From Hydrangea macrophylla (lineage: Eukaryota > Streptophyta > Magnoliopsida > Cornales > Hydrangeaceae): DNA of 64,000 bases. Of this stretch, positions 11,416 to 21,470 are shown in pieces. Positions within the stretch are counted from its first letter, which is position 1; each line of letters opens with the position of its first letter. The translations under genes and the position numbers were made by a program. The stretch spans positions 52,637,162 through 52,701,161 of the forward strand of contig CM066995.1 of assembly GCA_033977485.1 (NCBI GenBank). The letters run 5' to 3'. The notes below the pieces were generated by a model. The model saw nothing but the letters and a program-made list of their open reading frames with translations, did not search any database and was not told the origin of the DNA.

Positions 11416-12200
11416 TAAAGCAGTTGAAGAAAACCCAAGCACATCTCACGATGTGGGACATCATGGTAACATCCTACAAGCATAGGCAAGCTGTATTGAA
11501 TGCCTTGGCTAGAATTGAGGTCCCCATCGACGCCGCACCGGAAGACATGGTGGCTTTCTTGGGCACACTCACCCCTGACCCAATCATTACCTTTTCTGAT
11601 GAAGACCTACCGCCAGAAGGGCCTACACATAATAAAGCTTTGTACATCACTGTTGGATGCAAGGGGCATGAAGTGCCATTCTATTTGGTCAATACAGGCT
11701 ACGCCCTAAGTGTTTGTGCTCTAAGGACCGCCACTGCCTTGGGGGTCAACATCCAGGACATCACTCCGTCTGTGCAATCCGTGAGGGCTTATGATAACAC
11801 CAAGAGAAATGTGATGGGGACCGTTTCTCTCCAAATTCAATTAGGGTCTTTGGTTTGCACTCAACTCTTTCAAGTCATGGATATACCTGCCTCATTCAAT
11901 TTACTGATTGGAAGGCCTTGGCTACATGTCAATAAAGTTGTATCATCCACTGTGCACCAAATGATCAAGTACATTCATGAGAAGGAGGTGAAAATCATCC
12001 TCGACAACAGTTGGGGTAATGAAGCCTTTTCAAGCTATGCTCCCATCTTTGAAATCCAAATACCTGATCTAGAAGAAGGAGAAATCGGAAGATTCTTCAT
12101 GGAAGATGTCCATATGATTACTGATGGAGACAAGTTCCCCGAAATCCACTCTACAGTCGTCAACATCGTCCGCAAGATGAATAATTTCCCTGGAATGTGA
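11382..12200 (+). pseudogene. S aspartic protease region, catalytic Asp lost
   Basis: A 272-residue open stretch aligned with the Tat-type retropepsin region. It has the HNKALYITVGCKGHEVP approach strand, then LVNTGYALSVC where the family has D-x-G-S, then FQVMDIPASFNLLIGRPWLH near the C-terminal end. The catalytic Asp position reads Asn, so the enzyme would be dead even if the frame were joined to gag and RT. The upstream ELIKQLKKTQAHLTMWDIM segment is the usual linker before the protease. Confidence 0.85.
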
Positions 12201-12990
12201 TTGGGCTGACGTCAGCATGGGATCCACGAGTTCCCTATAATCAAAGGACAACAAGGCACTTTCGGGTTGGGGTACAAGCCCACTGAAGAAGACGACGAGC
12301 TACAGAGGCCATGGAAGAAGAGAGTGAGAAGTTTCCCACCATACCGCAAGACCTTAAATGGGCAATTCATCAAAGAAGGGGATGATTTCCCCTATCTTTG
12401 GTTCCCTAAATCTTGGATCCATCAGGCCACTGGAAAAAGGCACCCCGGGTTTGAAATCTTTGCCGACTGTGAAAGGCCCCCTATAAAGATCTGTTCTATC
12501 TAGAAAAAGCTGTCAAAACCCCAAAGGAAGATTGGTTAAAATACCTAGACACCGAAGCTATCGAGAAAATGTGAGAAGAATTTGCTGAGGAAAAGGAAGG
12601 AAAGAGGGTCAAGAGCCAAGATGATCAGATCATGCCAACTGAGGAGGGTCTGAGCAACCAGGCTGTAGAGTCATCTGTCTATATCTCCCAATTCCCTGTT
12701 CCCCCAGAGTCTGTATTCCAATTATCGAGTCTGTACCAGAGTCGGCTGCTGTAAGCCCACCACTGTCTGATGTCATCACTCTACCTGTCATAAATAAAAT
12801 GAAAGACGATTCTACTTACGCCTCTGTGTCTAATAGTTGTGAATGCACAAATCCCTCCGAGGATCTCCCAATTGAACTAAAACAACTAATTGAAAAGCCA
12901 CCTGCTTATAAAATAACCGAAGATACTTTATTGACTAATCTAGGTGAGCAGATAATCCGCAAACTGTGCAAATTGGCTCAACACTTAATA
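12201..12990 (+). pseudogene. S protease-RT linker
   Basis: Includes the short open segment 12267-12503 (FPPYRKTLNGQFIKEGDDFP), typical of the linker between protease and RT in Tat elements, and 12799-13011 with LPIELKQLIEKPPAYK. The rest is broken by stops. Confidence 0.6.
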
Positions 12991-14453
12991 AAGAAGAAAA
13001 AGAAAAACTAACTCTTTTGCTAAAAGAATTTAAAGATGTTTTTGCTTGGTCTTACGAGGACATGCTTGGGGTCGACCCCGACATCGTCCAACATCATATA
13101 CCCCTCCTTCCTAATTGTAAACCTGTCTAGCAAAAGCTTAGGCGTATGAGACCAGAATGGGCACTCCAGGCCAAAGAAGAGGTAGAAAAATAGTTCAAGG
13201 CAGGGTTCATCATTGTTACCGAGTATCCGGAATGGATCACCAACATCGTGCCAGTCCCCAAGAAGGATGGAAAAGTTTGCGTGTACGTCGACTTCCGTGA
13301 TCTAAACAAGGCAAGTCCAAAGGATGACTTCCTACTGCCCCACATTGATGTTTTGGTAGAAAACACCGTCGGACACGAACTATTGTCATTCATGGATGGT
13401 TTCTCGGGATACAACCAGATTATAATGGCTCTGGAAGACCAGGAAAAGATGACATTCACCATACCATGGGGGACTTACTATTATAGGGTGATGCCTTTCG
13501 GACTCAAGAACGCCGGAGCAACCTACCAAAGAGCTGCCACCACTCTGCTGCATGACATGATTCACAAGGAGGTAGAAGTGTACGTAGATGACATGATCAT
13601 GAAATCTAAGGATAGAGAAGGGCACTTGGTGGCACTGGATAAGGTTTTTGAAAGATTGTGCAAGTACAAGATGAGGCTAAATCCCAAGAAATGCACTTTC
13701 GGTGTGACCTTTGGAAAGCTCCTGGGTTTCCTCATCACACAAAGGGGGATAGAAGTGGACCCCTCCAAAATCAAGGTAATTCTAGAAATGGTGCCGCCAC
13801 AGAATGAGAAAGAAGTACGGGGGTTCCTCGGGAGAATCCAATTCATCAGCCGTTTCATCTCCAAACTCACAACCACATATGATCCCTTGTTCCGACTGCT
13901 AAAGAAAGGAGAGAAGTTCCAATGGGATGACCAATGCCAAGTCGCGTTCGACAAAATAAAAACCTACCTCCAAAAACCACCCGTCCTTTCACCGCCTACC
14001 CCTCATAAGCCTTTGCTTCTTTACCTATCTGTCTCTGAGAATACCATGGGATGCATGCTAGCCCAAGAAGGAGAAGAAAACCACTCTGAAAAAGCCATAT
14101 ATTACCTTAGCAAGAGGATGACTGGGTATGAGCTCAACTACTCTACCCTCGAAAAAATATGTTGGGCCTTAGTTTGGTGCACTCGCTGATTGAGGCACTA
14201 CATGCTAGCCTTCCTGGTTGTGCTCATATCCCGCATGGATCCTCTAAAGTACCTCCTTGAAAAACCTGCCCTGACTAGTCGTATATCCCATTGGTTACTT
14301 CTACTGTCCGAATTCGATATCAAGTACGTTACAAGCAAATCGATAAAAGGGAGAACCATAGTTGAACATCTTGCTAAACACGCCATTGATTCTGAAGAAA
14401 ATGGAGATTTTTCGTTCTCGGAAGAGAATATCATGGAAATCAAAGAAGAATAG
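12991..14453 (+). pseudogene. S reverse transcriptase and RNase H
   Basis: Begins with LLLKEFKDVFAWSYEDM and, after two stops, the long open part 13248-14189. RT landmarks: VPVPKKDGKVCVYVDFRDLN, LSFMDGFSGYNQI, MPFGLKNAGATYQR, catalytic YVDDMI intact, then LGFLITQRGIEVDP. The RNase H domain follows (YYLSKRMTGYELNYSTLEK); a stop at 14187 separates HYMLAFLVVL and LTSRISHWLLLLSEFDIKY. Order and spacing are as in intact Tat pol; nonsense codons are the main damage. Confidence 0.9.
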
Positions 14454-14459
14454 TAGAAG

Positions 14460-14999
14460 TTGTACTTTGATGGAGTAGCCAACATGAAAGGCTATGGAGT
14501 AGGAATGATTCTAGTGTCACCAAATGGGGACCATACCCCGCTGGCAGTCAAGCTCAATTATAACTCCACTAACAACACTGCTGAATACAAGGCATGCATT
14601 CTGGGGATGGAAGCAGCCATAGAATTGAGAGTTCAAAAGTTGGATGTCTTCGGAGATTCAAACCTCATTATATCACAAGCTAGAGGAGAATGGAAAGTGA
14701 AAGAAGAAAGGTTGAAGCCCTATCATGATCATCTCGATGGACTCAAGAGACAATTCAAGAACATAACATTCTTCTACTTGCCTAGGGAAGAGAACCAGCT
14801 AGCAGATTCGTTGGCTACCTTAGCCTCCATGATCAAAATTCCCGTAGGAGTAAAAATGATGCCTCTAGTAATCGAGCAAAGATATGAACCGTCGTTTAGC
14901 ATGATCGCTGCAATCGAAGAAGAAGAGAATGAAAAGCCATGGGATCAAGATGTCTGGAACTTTATAGAAAAAGGGAACATACTCCCAAGAGTCTACTGA
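14460..14999 (+). pseudogene. S second (archaeal-type) RNase H
   Basis: Separate RNase H fold after the ordinary one. It has YFDGVANMKGYGVGMILVSP (first Asp), NNTAEYKACILGMEAAIEL (Glu), VFGDSNLIISQARGEW (Asp) and FFYLPREENQLADSLATLAS (last Asp). All four acidic landmarks are visible. This extra domain characterises the plant Tat lineage and separates S from the other gypsy elements here. A stop pair just before it cuts it from RT. Confidence 0.85.
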
Positions 15000-15057
15000 G
15001 AAAGATAAAAGAGCAATTTGAAGGTTCGCGACCCAGTTCATCATTTGCGGGGGAAAA

Positions 15058-15412
15058 TTGTTGAAGAAAGGGTACAATGGTCAGAATCTAACTTGCCTGT
15101 TCAGGAAGGATGCCAGAAGGATTATGGAAGAAACACACGAAGGGGTATACGGTCCACACGTGAACGGTCACATGTTGGCCAAAAAGATCGTTAGACAAGG
15201 ATACTATTGGACAACGTCGGAAAAAGATTGTTGCGAATACGTGAGGAGGTGCCACAAGTGCCAGATCTATACAAACATGATGCATGTACCGCCATCTCTA
15301 CTCTATAGTATAACCTCCCCGTGGCCATTCTCGACTTGGGGAATCGATATCATTGGCGAAATTATTCCGAAGGGAGACAATGATAAACCTTTCATTGTCT
15401 CATGTATACGAT
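15058..15412 (+). pseudogene. S integrase, N-terminal part
   Basis: Zinc-binding HHCC domain is visible (THEGVYGPHVNGHMLAKKIV, then YVRRCHKCQ), followed by the start of the core with FSTWGIDIIGEI, which holds the first catalytic Asp. After PKGDNDKPFIV the sequence is a short hairpin duplication and no longer integrase. The second Asp, the Glu and the C-terminus are missing. Confidence 0.85.
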
Positions 15413-15451
15413 GCATTGGGGACAATGATAAACCTTTCATTGTCCCCAATG
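15374..15451. repeat. Twin hairpins with matched arm changes
   Basis: Two near-copies of one stem-loop at the truncated end of S. The first has arms GAGACAATGA and TCATTGTCTC (15374-15383, 15392-15401). The second has 15-base arms CATTGGGGACAATGA and TCATTGTCCCCAATG (15414-15428, 15437-15451). Both have the identical eight-base loop TAAACCTT. Where copy 1 has A-T in the stem, copy 2 has G-C, so pairing is kept. Confidence 0.85.
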
Positions 15452-16458
15452 AAATAATAAAATGAAAGAAAGGAGAGTACGTAAGGAAGGAACGATAATA
15501 CCTCGATCTCGACAATCACAAACCAGGTAAACGTATATGAATATGGCGATAAAATTCAATTGCTCCAAATGGAGCTACTAATTCACCTGTCAATACTCGA
15601 CAAAAGAAAACAAACAATACAAAAGAAACAACGATAGCTAATTGAAATAAAAATATAAATAATGCAGACCAGGACATACTTTTTGAAAAACTAAAGTAAA
15701 AAAACTCAACGAAAATATAAAAGAACAAACATAAAGAAAACAAACAAAACTATAAAAACAATGGAGGATTCATGTTAAAAGGACTTAAGAAAACTAACAG
15801 AAAAAGAAAAAAAACTGACTAGGCTTGGGAGACGGGAGATAAGAGAATCGAGAGAAAAACACAAAAATCCCTATCTCGCGCGAGCGGGCCGCGCGAGCGA
15901 CCTTCGCGCGCTCGAGACCCTCCGCGAGGCAATGTTGAGGCTTCTTTTAAGTTTTATAAAGAAAACTTTCTGAGGAAAAGGGTCGGACGAGTGGGCCGCT
16001 CGGACGAATACCCCTCGCACGTGCGACCTGAGTCGCGAATAGAAATGAGGCTTTATATAAAATTTGAAAAATTTTCCTCTAAGGTAAAATCTCGCGCAAG
16101 CGGGCCGCGCGTGCGACTTGGTCTTTTCCTCTTTTTTTCCACTTATTTTATGTGTATCAGTTCAAAATAAACTAACTCGACCCCCAAACCTATCCAAAAA
16201 ACTCAAAAAGGACTCAAAACTGACCCAAAACGACCAAAAAGTGCTAAAAAATAAGAGAAATAGACAAAATAAAGCTTGGGTTGCCTCCCAAGAAGCGCTG
16301 CCTTTCACGTCTTTAGCTAGACCATTCTAGCTCAAGACTCATGGAGGCCGTAACTCGGACTCTGTACCCTCGAAAACACTAGGGAGACTCCGATGGAAAG
16401 CAAAAATAATGTCATTATGAGTTAATTCATTCAACGGTTCTCCCTGATTATGTTCAAA
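15452..16458 (-). other. U internal non-coding region
   Basis: Sequence after the U protease remnant in element sense. It has three clusters of CpG-rich palindromic words (15875-15925, 15983-16030, 16090-16115) like those of the U LTR. It also has the minus-strand phrase CTTGGGAGGCAACCCAAGC near 16275-16293, common in Athila-type 3' regions, and a second PPT-like G run near 16180. No credible coding sequence. Confidence 0.55.
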
Positions 16459-16896
16459 TCAATTTCTCACCTTCCGAGTAAATTCAGCATTAGGGTCCAG
16501 TTTATTCAAATTTGTCCGCTCATTACTTATGGTCTTGTTCTTTGTACTCACATTTATTTCTTTATTAAGTTCCATAGTTCGTCTACCCTTACTATCCGCC
16601 TCACATAGATAATCATCGTCATTGGGAGGTTGATCTATAGCGTTAAAAACGTTTAGTTTTAGGTTCATGTTCCCAAATGACACCTTCATCACCCCTATTC
16701 GACAATTGACATGAGCGTTAGCGGTAGCTAAGAACCGACGACCAAGAATGACAGGAGTGTGTTTCCTAGCATCTATCACCAGTTCAGTGTCAAGGACCAT
16801 GAAATTGACAGGATAATAGCATTTATCAACTTTTACCAAGACATCCTCGATGATTCCTCTAGGGATTCTTGCAGAAAAAGTAAGTTCAAAATACAC
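16459..16896 (-). pseudogene. U protease C-terminal fragment (Athila-type)
   Basis: A 145-residue open stretch with the Athila protease landmarks IPRGIIEDVLVKVDKCYYPV, HTPVILGRRFLATANAHVNC and GVMKVSFGNMNLKLNVFN. The region that should hold the catalytic D-[ST]-G motif lies upstream and is gone: at 16889-16896 the frame runs straight into LTR sequence. Downstream RT is also missing. Confidence 0.85.
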
Positions 16897-17192
16897 GTTA
16901 TTGGTTTTTTGTACGGATCACGTGAGCAAACTGCGCGAGCGCAATTCTGGGAGGTTACGCGAGCAGGCCGTGCAAGCGATATACTAGATTGTCGCGCGAG
17001 CGGGGCGCTCGTGCAATATGGCTTTTTCTGCATCTTCAAGTCTGCTTTTGCTCCTTATTTAGCCTGAATCCTTGCTTTCTTCTAAATCCTGACAGAAAAT
17101 GAAAAACAAAGTAAAAATACACAAAAATAGGATAAAAATTGCTAACAAATGTGAATTAAGGTGTATAATTAGGATTTATTCTCTCCCGATTA
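16889..17192 (-). repeat. Truncated 5' LTR of U
   Basis: Matches the first 300 bases (element sense) of the LTR at 3478-4822, including the GCGCGAGCGGG cluster, then joins the protease fragment within a few bases of shared sequence (AAATAC-CGTTATTGG). The outer end reads TAATCGGG instead of TGATCGGG. The deletion removed the rest of the LTR, the primer site and gag. Confidence 0.85.
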
Positions 17193-17197
17193 CCGAC

Positions 17198-17870
17198 CAA
17201 CCTCTAGTGTCCAAGACACCAGCACTTTTGAGCTACCCTGGACATGATAGAGAGACAACTGGCCCAAAGCGAAGACCCCCAACCCATAGGTCGGGATACA
17301 CTTGAACTCACATTCCTCTAACCGTACAGTCCTAGTCACACTCAACTGAATTAATCCCGAGCCCCTCACGGCTCGGTCGTCTCACGACCGAGTCCCATAC
17401 GGCTCAGGTTCAGAAGACTCCTTGTTAAGGCCGCCAGTCAGAGGTGGTTTGACCTATAACTATGTTGATAAGCACAAGTTGCTAATAAGCTTCCTAAATC
17501 ACTTAAGAAATAAAACAATCTTGTATGTGGAGGACTCTTCATGCTATAAAATAACCCCCTACACCCCTAAAAAGGGGGATCCTATCTGATATCTTAATAT
17601 TACCAAAAACAAGTTGTCTAACCTCTTCTAAGAAGCCTCAATTCCTATGCTGGATGGCAGACTGTTGGTAGTTTCAGTCTCCATTGTTGGATCACCAAGG
17701 TCCCTGTAGTAGTTTTTTTATACATAATGAAGTGCTCTAACACACACTTGGATGTAGGAAACTTTGATAATAGTGTCGAACCACATACAAACAAGCTGTC
17801 TCTCTTTTATTTATTGCTCACATATATTTATTCATTCACAATCTAATTTGACCCAAATTTGACATCATTA
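17198..17870 (+). repeat. Remainder of V 5' LTR
   Basis: Worn continuation of the V-family LTR after the U insertion. Block GTCGAACCACATACAAAC matches GATCGAACCACATTAAAA of copy 1; the end CCAAATTTGACATCATTA matches CCAAATTTTGGCATCATCA. Together with 3434-3477 it totals 717 bases, close to the 707-base solo LTR at 43894. Candidate TATA box CTATAAAATA at 17544-17553. Confidence 0.75.
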
Positions 17871-17932
17871 GTTTTTCATCGTTTGTGGGAAAGGACATAG
17901 TTCTTTTACAACAAATTCTTTGACTGATACAG
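17871..17932 (+). other. Worn primer-binding site and leader of V
   Basis: TTCATCGTTTGTGGGAAAGG lines up with TGGCGCCGTCTGTGGGAAGC of copy 1, and the following bases up to the gag ATG also align. The first seven PBS bases are mutated, so it could no longer prime. Confidence 0.65.
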
Positions 17933-18349
17933 ATGATTGGAAAGTGAGGTCGCAAGCCTTGGAAAAAAGCATCCCAAGCAGCCCTAGAAGTTCCAAAACT
18001 CATGACATTGGAGCAAATTACTGCTGCGTTTGCGCAACTTCTGAAAGGACATCGTCAAACTCAATAGCAACTTGTTTGGTGGCTAATCAAAACAACACCC
18101 GTCAGCCAAAAATAGCCTAGAGGGTGCAGGCGATGGCCAGGTGGCCCCTAGAGCCAGACGCTATACGTGAGCTAACGCTACTCATGGGGAGGATGCTCGT
18201 AACATGATCAACGACACGCGTATAGCCCATCAGGAACATCCCAAATACTTAGCTCGGGGATCTATCCAGAACATCTCGGTTAGGAGCTGAGGCAATCTTA
18301 GAGACTAGATTAATCATAGCCGAGCCTTGGGTTGCTCACAGCGGACGGC
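17933..18349 (+). pseudogene. V gag, first part
   Basis: Starts at the ATG aligned with that of the copy-1 gag. MTLEQITAAFAQLLKGHRQ matches MTSEQITATLTQLLGGQRQ, and EDARNMINDTRIAHQEH matches the EDARDINSRSTAREERQEH block of copy 1. Several stop codons. It is cut at 18349 by chromovirus W (TSD ACGGC, 18345-18349) and resumes at 41833. Confidence 0.75.
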
Positions 18350-20780
18350 TATCACGCCCCATCATAGCAAAATAAGGAAAAAAAAATATTTCCATTTTGG
18401 ATCCGTAGGTCATGACAGGTGATAGATCGCTTGTCCTGTACTTAGCCTAACATGGAATGATAAACAGAGAATTTAAAGCAACATGGAAGATAAATAATAA
18501 TAATCATTACATTATGAATAAAATCCAAATAATATTACATTATCTTAAATCAAATATCCTTAAGGCACAAGCCGCCTTATTAGAATTAAACATTTATTCT
18601 TTATTACAAGTTATTTAAAATAAAAGCATCTTCATGGGCTTCTCCTTTCTATTTGGCATAATCGTACTGCCCTACATAGTCATCTCTTGGACATTTTGGG
18701 TGTCCAGGACAATAAAAGTCATCAGCTACTGAAAGTTGAGTGAGCATAACGAACACACGCTATGTATATAAAAGTATATTAACCGTTATTATTGTTTAGT
18801 ATTTTAGAGTACGGTCAATAAATTATTCCAGTCATCGCATTAGAATAAATAAATGAATAGTTTAATTAATGAATATATAAGACCGTGCATGAACAATAAA
18901 ATCACCTCATCTTACTGACTCTTTTATCTTGATCACAATATCTCGACTCATTCGATTTACAAGAACATTCCGGCACAATGTCGTTAATTTAGAACATCAC
19001 CGCCCATAAAAGTCGCTTGATAGGTTACCAGACTGATGTGGTATAGGTAAAATCCATCAAGATATTCAAGGTTGCAATAACCTAATTATCTTGTTTGGTA
19101 TACCATCACTGCCCATAAAAGTCATTTGGTCAAAATATGTTTGACCAAGATAGTATCACGATCATAAAAGCCAATTAAAACAGATAATTATGTCCACAAT
19201 GTCACAACAATATCTCTTTACTCATTTCTCACAAGACATACATACTGAACCACTTGATTCCTTTCAAATATGCCAACTCGACAAATGCAAATGTATGACT
19301 TATCCTCTTTTACATCTTCCTATAATGGTGTCAGAGCGATTTACACATGTGATTTACTTTGATAATGCCAACATAAAGTTTAGACGTTATTTTTCTCTTT
19401 AAATCAGTAATACAGTATGGTATAGTAGTCATAGCAGAATGTACAATAATTTTAAAGCATGAAATATAACTTTTCATAAAAACAATTCTTTGACCGATCA
19501 AGCCTTGATCGATCATCCCTTGATCAATCAAGCCCTTTGTTTTCAAAACTCAGTTTTTCTATTACAGTGAGTATTTCGGGTTTTGCACACTTAACACAAA
19601 TGGGAGTTGTATTACACCATTCTCTTCATTTTTTTCGCGTAGATTTTGAATATATAAGTCTTGTTTTCAATTATTAATGTAGCTCTACTTATAACTAAAA
19701 AATCGAATGTCACCAAAACTTCGTTTTCGTCGTACCTCGCAACCGTTACGAATTAGCGCCTAATACTTGAAACTAAACCTGCTAGGATTATGATCTATCA
19801 TTTCTAATTTCCAGAATTGATTTTTGTTGAGTTTTACGGTACCGCAAAATTTGGACCTCCATCGCTATATATATACATATATAGACGTATTCACTTGCTT
19901 TTGAACCCCACGAATTATGCATAATGACTTAAAATACATTAGAAGTGGGTTCAAGAGACTCATCGGTCGCTGGTTTAGTGGGATAAGGCTGCCAAAGAAG
20001 ATAAGTAAAAACAAAATGTAAAGCTCCAAGCTATAATCGCTATGGCTTTGGCTTCCAAGCTTCCCTTCTATTGTATCTTTTCTTTTTCACTGATTTCTAT
20101 CCTATAGTAGATTGTAGGTGATTGTTTGTGTGAATTTGATATATGTGTTTGTGTACAATTTTGAGTGTGTGAGAGAGAGAAAAAGGGTACTGTGAGCTTT
20201 AAGCTTTTGAGTTTCGAAAGCTTTGAGATAAAAATGTGTGTTGTGTCTCAATATGAGTTTGAGAGCGTATGATTTATGTATGTGTATGAATTATGTTTGC
20301 AATGCGAACATGTAAGCAATTAGTATTGAGAAATTGATTGTCTTTGAATTATTTGAATGCCATGATTCAAGATTCTCTTGCAGCAGGCCGATTGCCTTAA
20401 ATTAGTCCACGCAATAATGCAGCTGGACTAATTGCTTGCAACGGTATGGTTTGGTCAGTTAGGCTAGTTAAGTTGGTCTGATTAGCTTTAGAAAAATATG
20501 CCAAATTTGATTATTATGAACAAAAATGTAGGTGATTTGATACTATATTTTATTAATGGTTTTATCCCAAAACGTAGGGTATCTTAGGGGCGCAGTCTTT
20601 AAGTACTAATACAATTAAAATTACTAAGGAGTTGCAAAATTGAAGGCATTGTATTTATAAATAACAACCTAGGTACAAATAATGTATTAAAATAATACCA
20701 TGACTTAAATAATACACAGTAATGAAATAAAACTGGTATTTTATTTAATATTAAGGAATTGAAAATTACAGGTTGCTACA
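18350..20780 (-). repeat. 3' LTR of W (2.4 kb)
   Basis: Minus strand from TGTAGCAACCTGTAA (20780) to GGGGCGTGATA (18350; expected end GTGACA, one base changed). The polypurine-like minus AATAAGGAGGGAGTGA directly precedes it. Its first 150 bases match the 5' LTR stump at 41678-41827. No gene within; the open stretches at 19190-19402 and 19331-19546 have no recognisable features. Confidence 0.8.
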
Positions 20781-20948
20781 TCACTCCCTCCTTATTAGAG
20801 ATTTTATTTCGAAATCTAAGCTGACTAATCTTGAAATAACTCGGGGTATTTAGTTCTCATTTTTGATTCTAACTCCCAAGATGTTTCATTCTCATCGTGA
20901 TACTTCCGCTGAACTTTTACTAAGGGAATATCCTTGTTCCGCAGCTCC
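20781..20948 (-). pseudogene. W chromodomain C-terminal end and polypurine tract
   Basis: Minus strand reads KELRNKDIPLVKVQRKYHDE, then SWELESKMRTKYPELFQD and a stop: the C-terminal chromodomain of Tekay/Del-type chromoviruses (IPLVKV, W-E-x-E, KYP-LF landmarks). It is continuous in frame with 40303 once X and one TSD copy are removed. A short purine-rich tract leads into the 3' LTR. Confidence 0.85.
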
Positions 20949-20952
20949 TTCA

Positions 20953-21162
20953 CGATGGAGTTAGGTTTCAAAAAATCTAAATATATGCGCAGCAAAAATC
21001 AGTTTCAAAAACTTATTGGCATGCCCGGATCTACTACTTATCAACTCTATAGATGCGTAGAGAGAGGGGACAAGAATGTTACCTTGTGGTCTTGAACCCA
21101 ATTATGAATTCTTCAACTTCCAGCAGCCTCTTCTAGATGATCTTCTCTCTTATGTCTCCTAT
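20953..21162 (-). repeat. X 3' LTR, distal piece
   Basis: Matches 38786-38995 almost base for base (GGAGTTAGGTTTCAAAAAAT, GGCATGCCCGGATCTACTAC). The first base is C where the other LTR has T. Cut by the CACTA element. Confidence 0.9.
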
Positions 21163-21470
21163 CACTACACCAAAAGTGCTAAACTGGCACTGTTTTAAAC
21201 AGTGCCTGACCAAATCTGGCACTATTTTTTTCAGTGCCAAATATAGGGGATCCAATTTTTTTAGCACTGTTCAAAACAGTGCTAGATTTTGGTCAAAGGG
21301 TACCAGATGTAGAGATTTGGCACCCTTTTTTGGCACTGTTTAAAATAGTACCAAAATTTCAACATAGCTTGTTGACATGTGGCAACTTTCGTGCTCACCA
21401 CATGTAACATGTCGGATACATTAATTTGGCACACTTTTGGCACTGCTAAAAACAGTGCCAATTTTTAATT
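21163..21470. repeat. CACTA left subterminal repeats
   Basis: At least eight copies of GGCACTRTTT or its complement in both orientations. Several are paired as palindromes of the form GGCACTGTTTTAAACAGTGCC. In CACTA elements these arrays are transposase-binding regions (family knowledge). Confidence 0.85.

Larger units (their letters stand above)
5010..15451 (+). mobile_element. Element S: Tat-like Ty3/gypsy, 3' truncated
   Basis: Plus-strand element with a 3.2-kb 5' LTR, primer-binding site, long leader with tandem repeats, gag, protease, RT, RNase H, a second RNase H and the integrase N-terminus. It stops inside integrase at a pair of hairpins; the integrase core beyond its first Asp and the 3' LTR are absent. 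A second RNase H after the ordinary one is a published hallmark of plant Tat-lineage elements (Ogre, Retand and relatives). It sits in the 3' non-coding part of U; no right TSD is visible because the right end is deleted. Confidence 0.85.
3478..17192 (-). mobile_element. Element U: Athila-like Ty3/gypsy with large deletions
   Basis: Minus-strand element bounded by a complete 3' LTR (3478-4822) and a truncated 5' LTR (16889-17192). The flanking TSDs are CCAAC (3473-3477) and CCGAC (17193-17197), differing by one CpG-type transition. The only coding remnant is a protease C-terminal part (16459-16896); gag, RT and integrase are missing. A Tat-like element S sits inside its 3' non-coding region from 5010. 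U lies in the 5' LTR of V. Confidence 0.75.
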
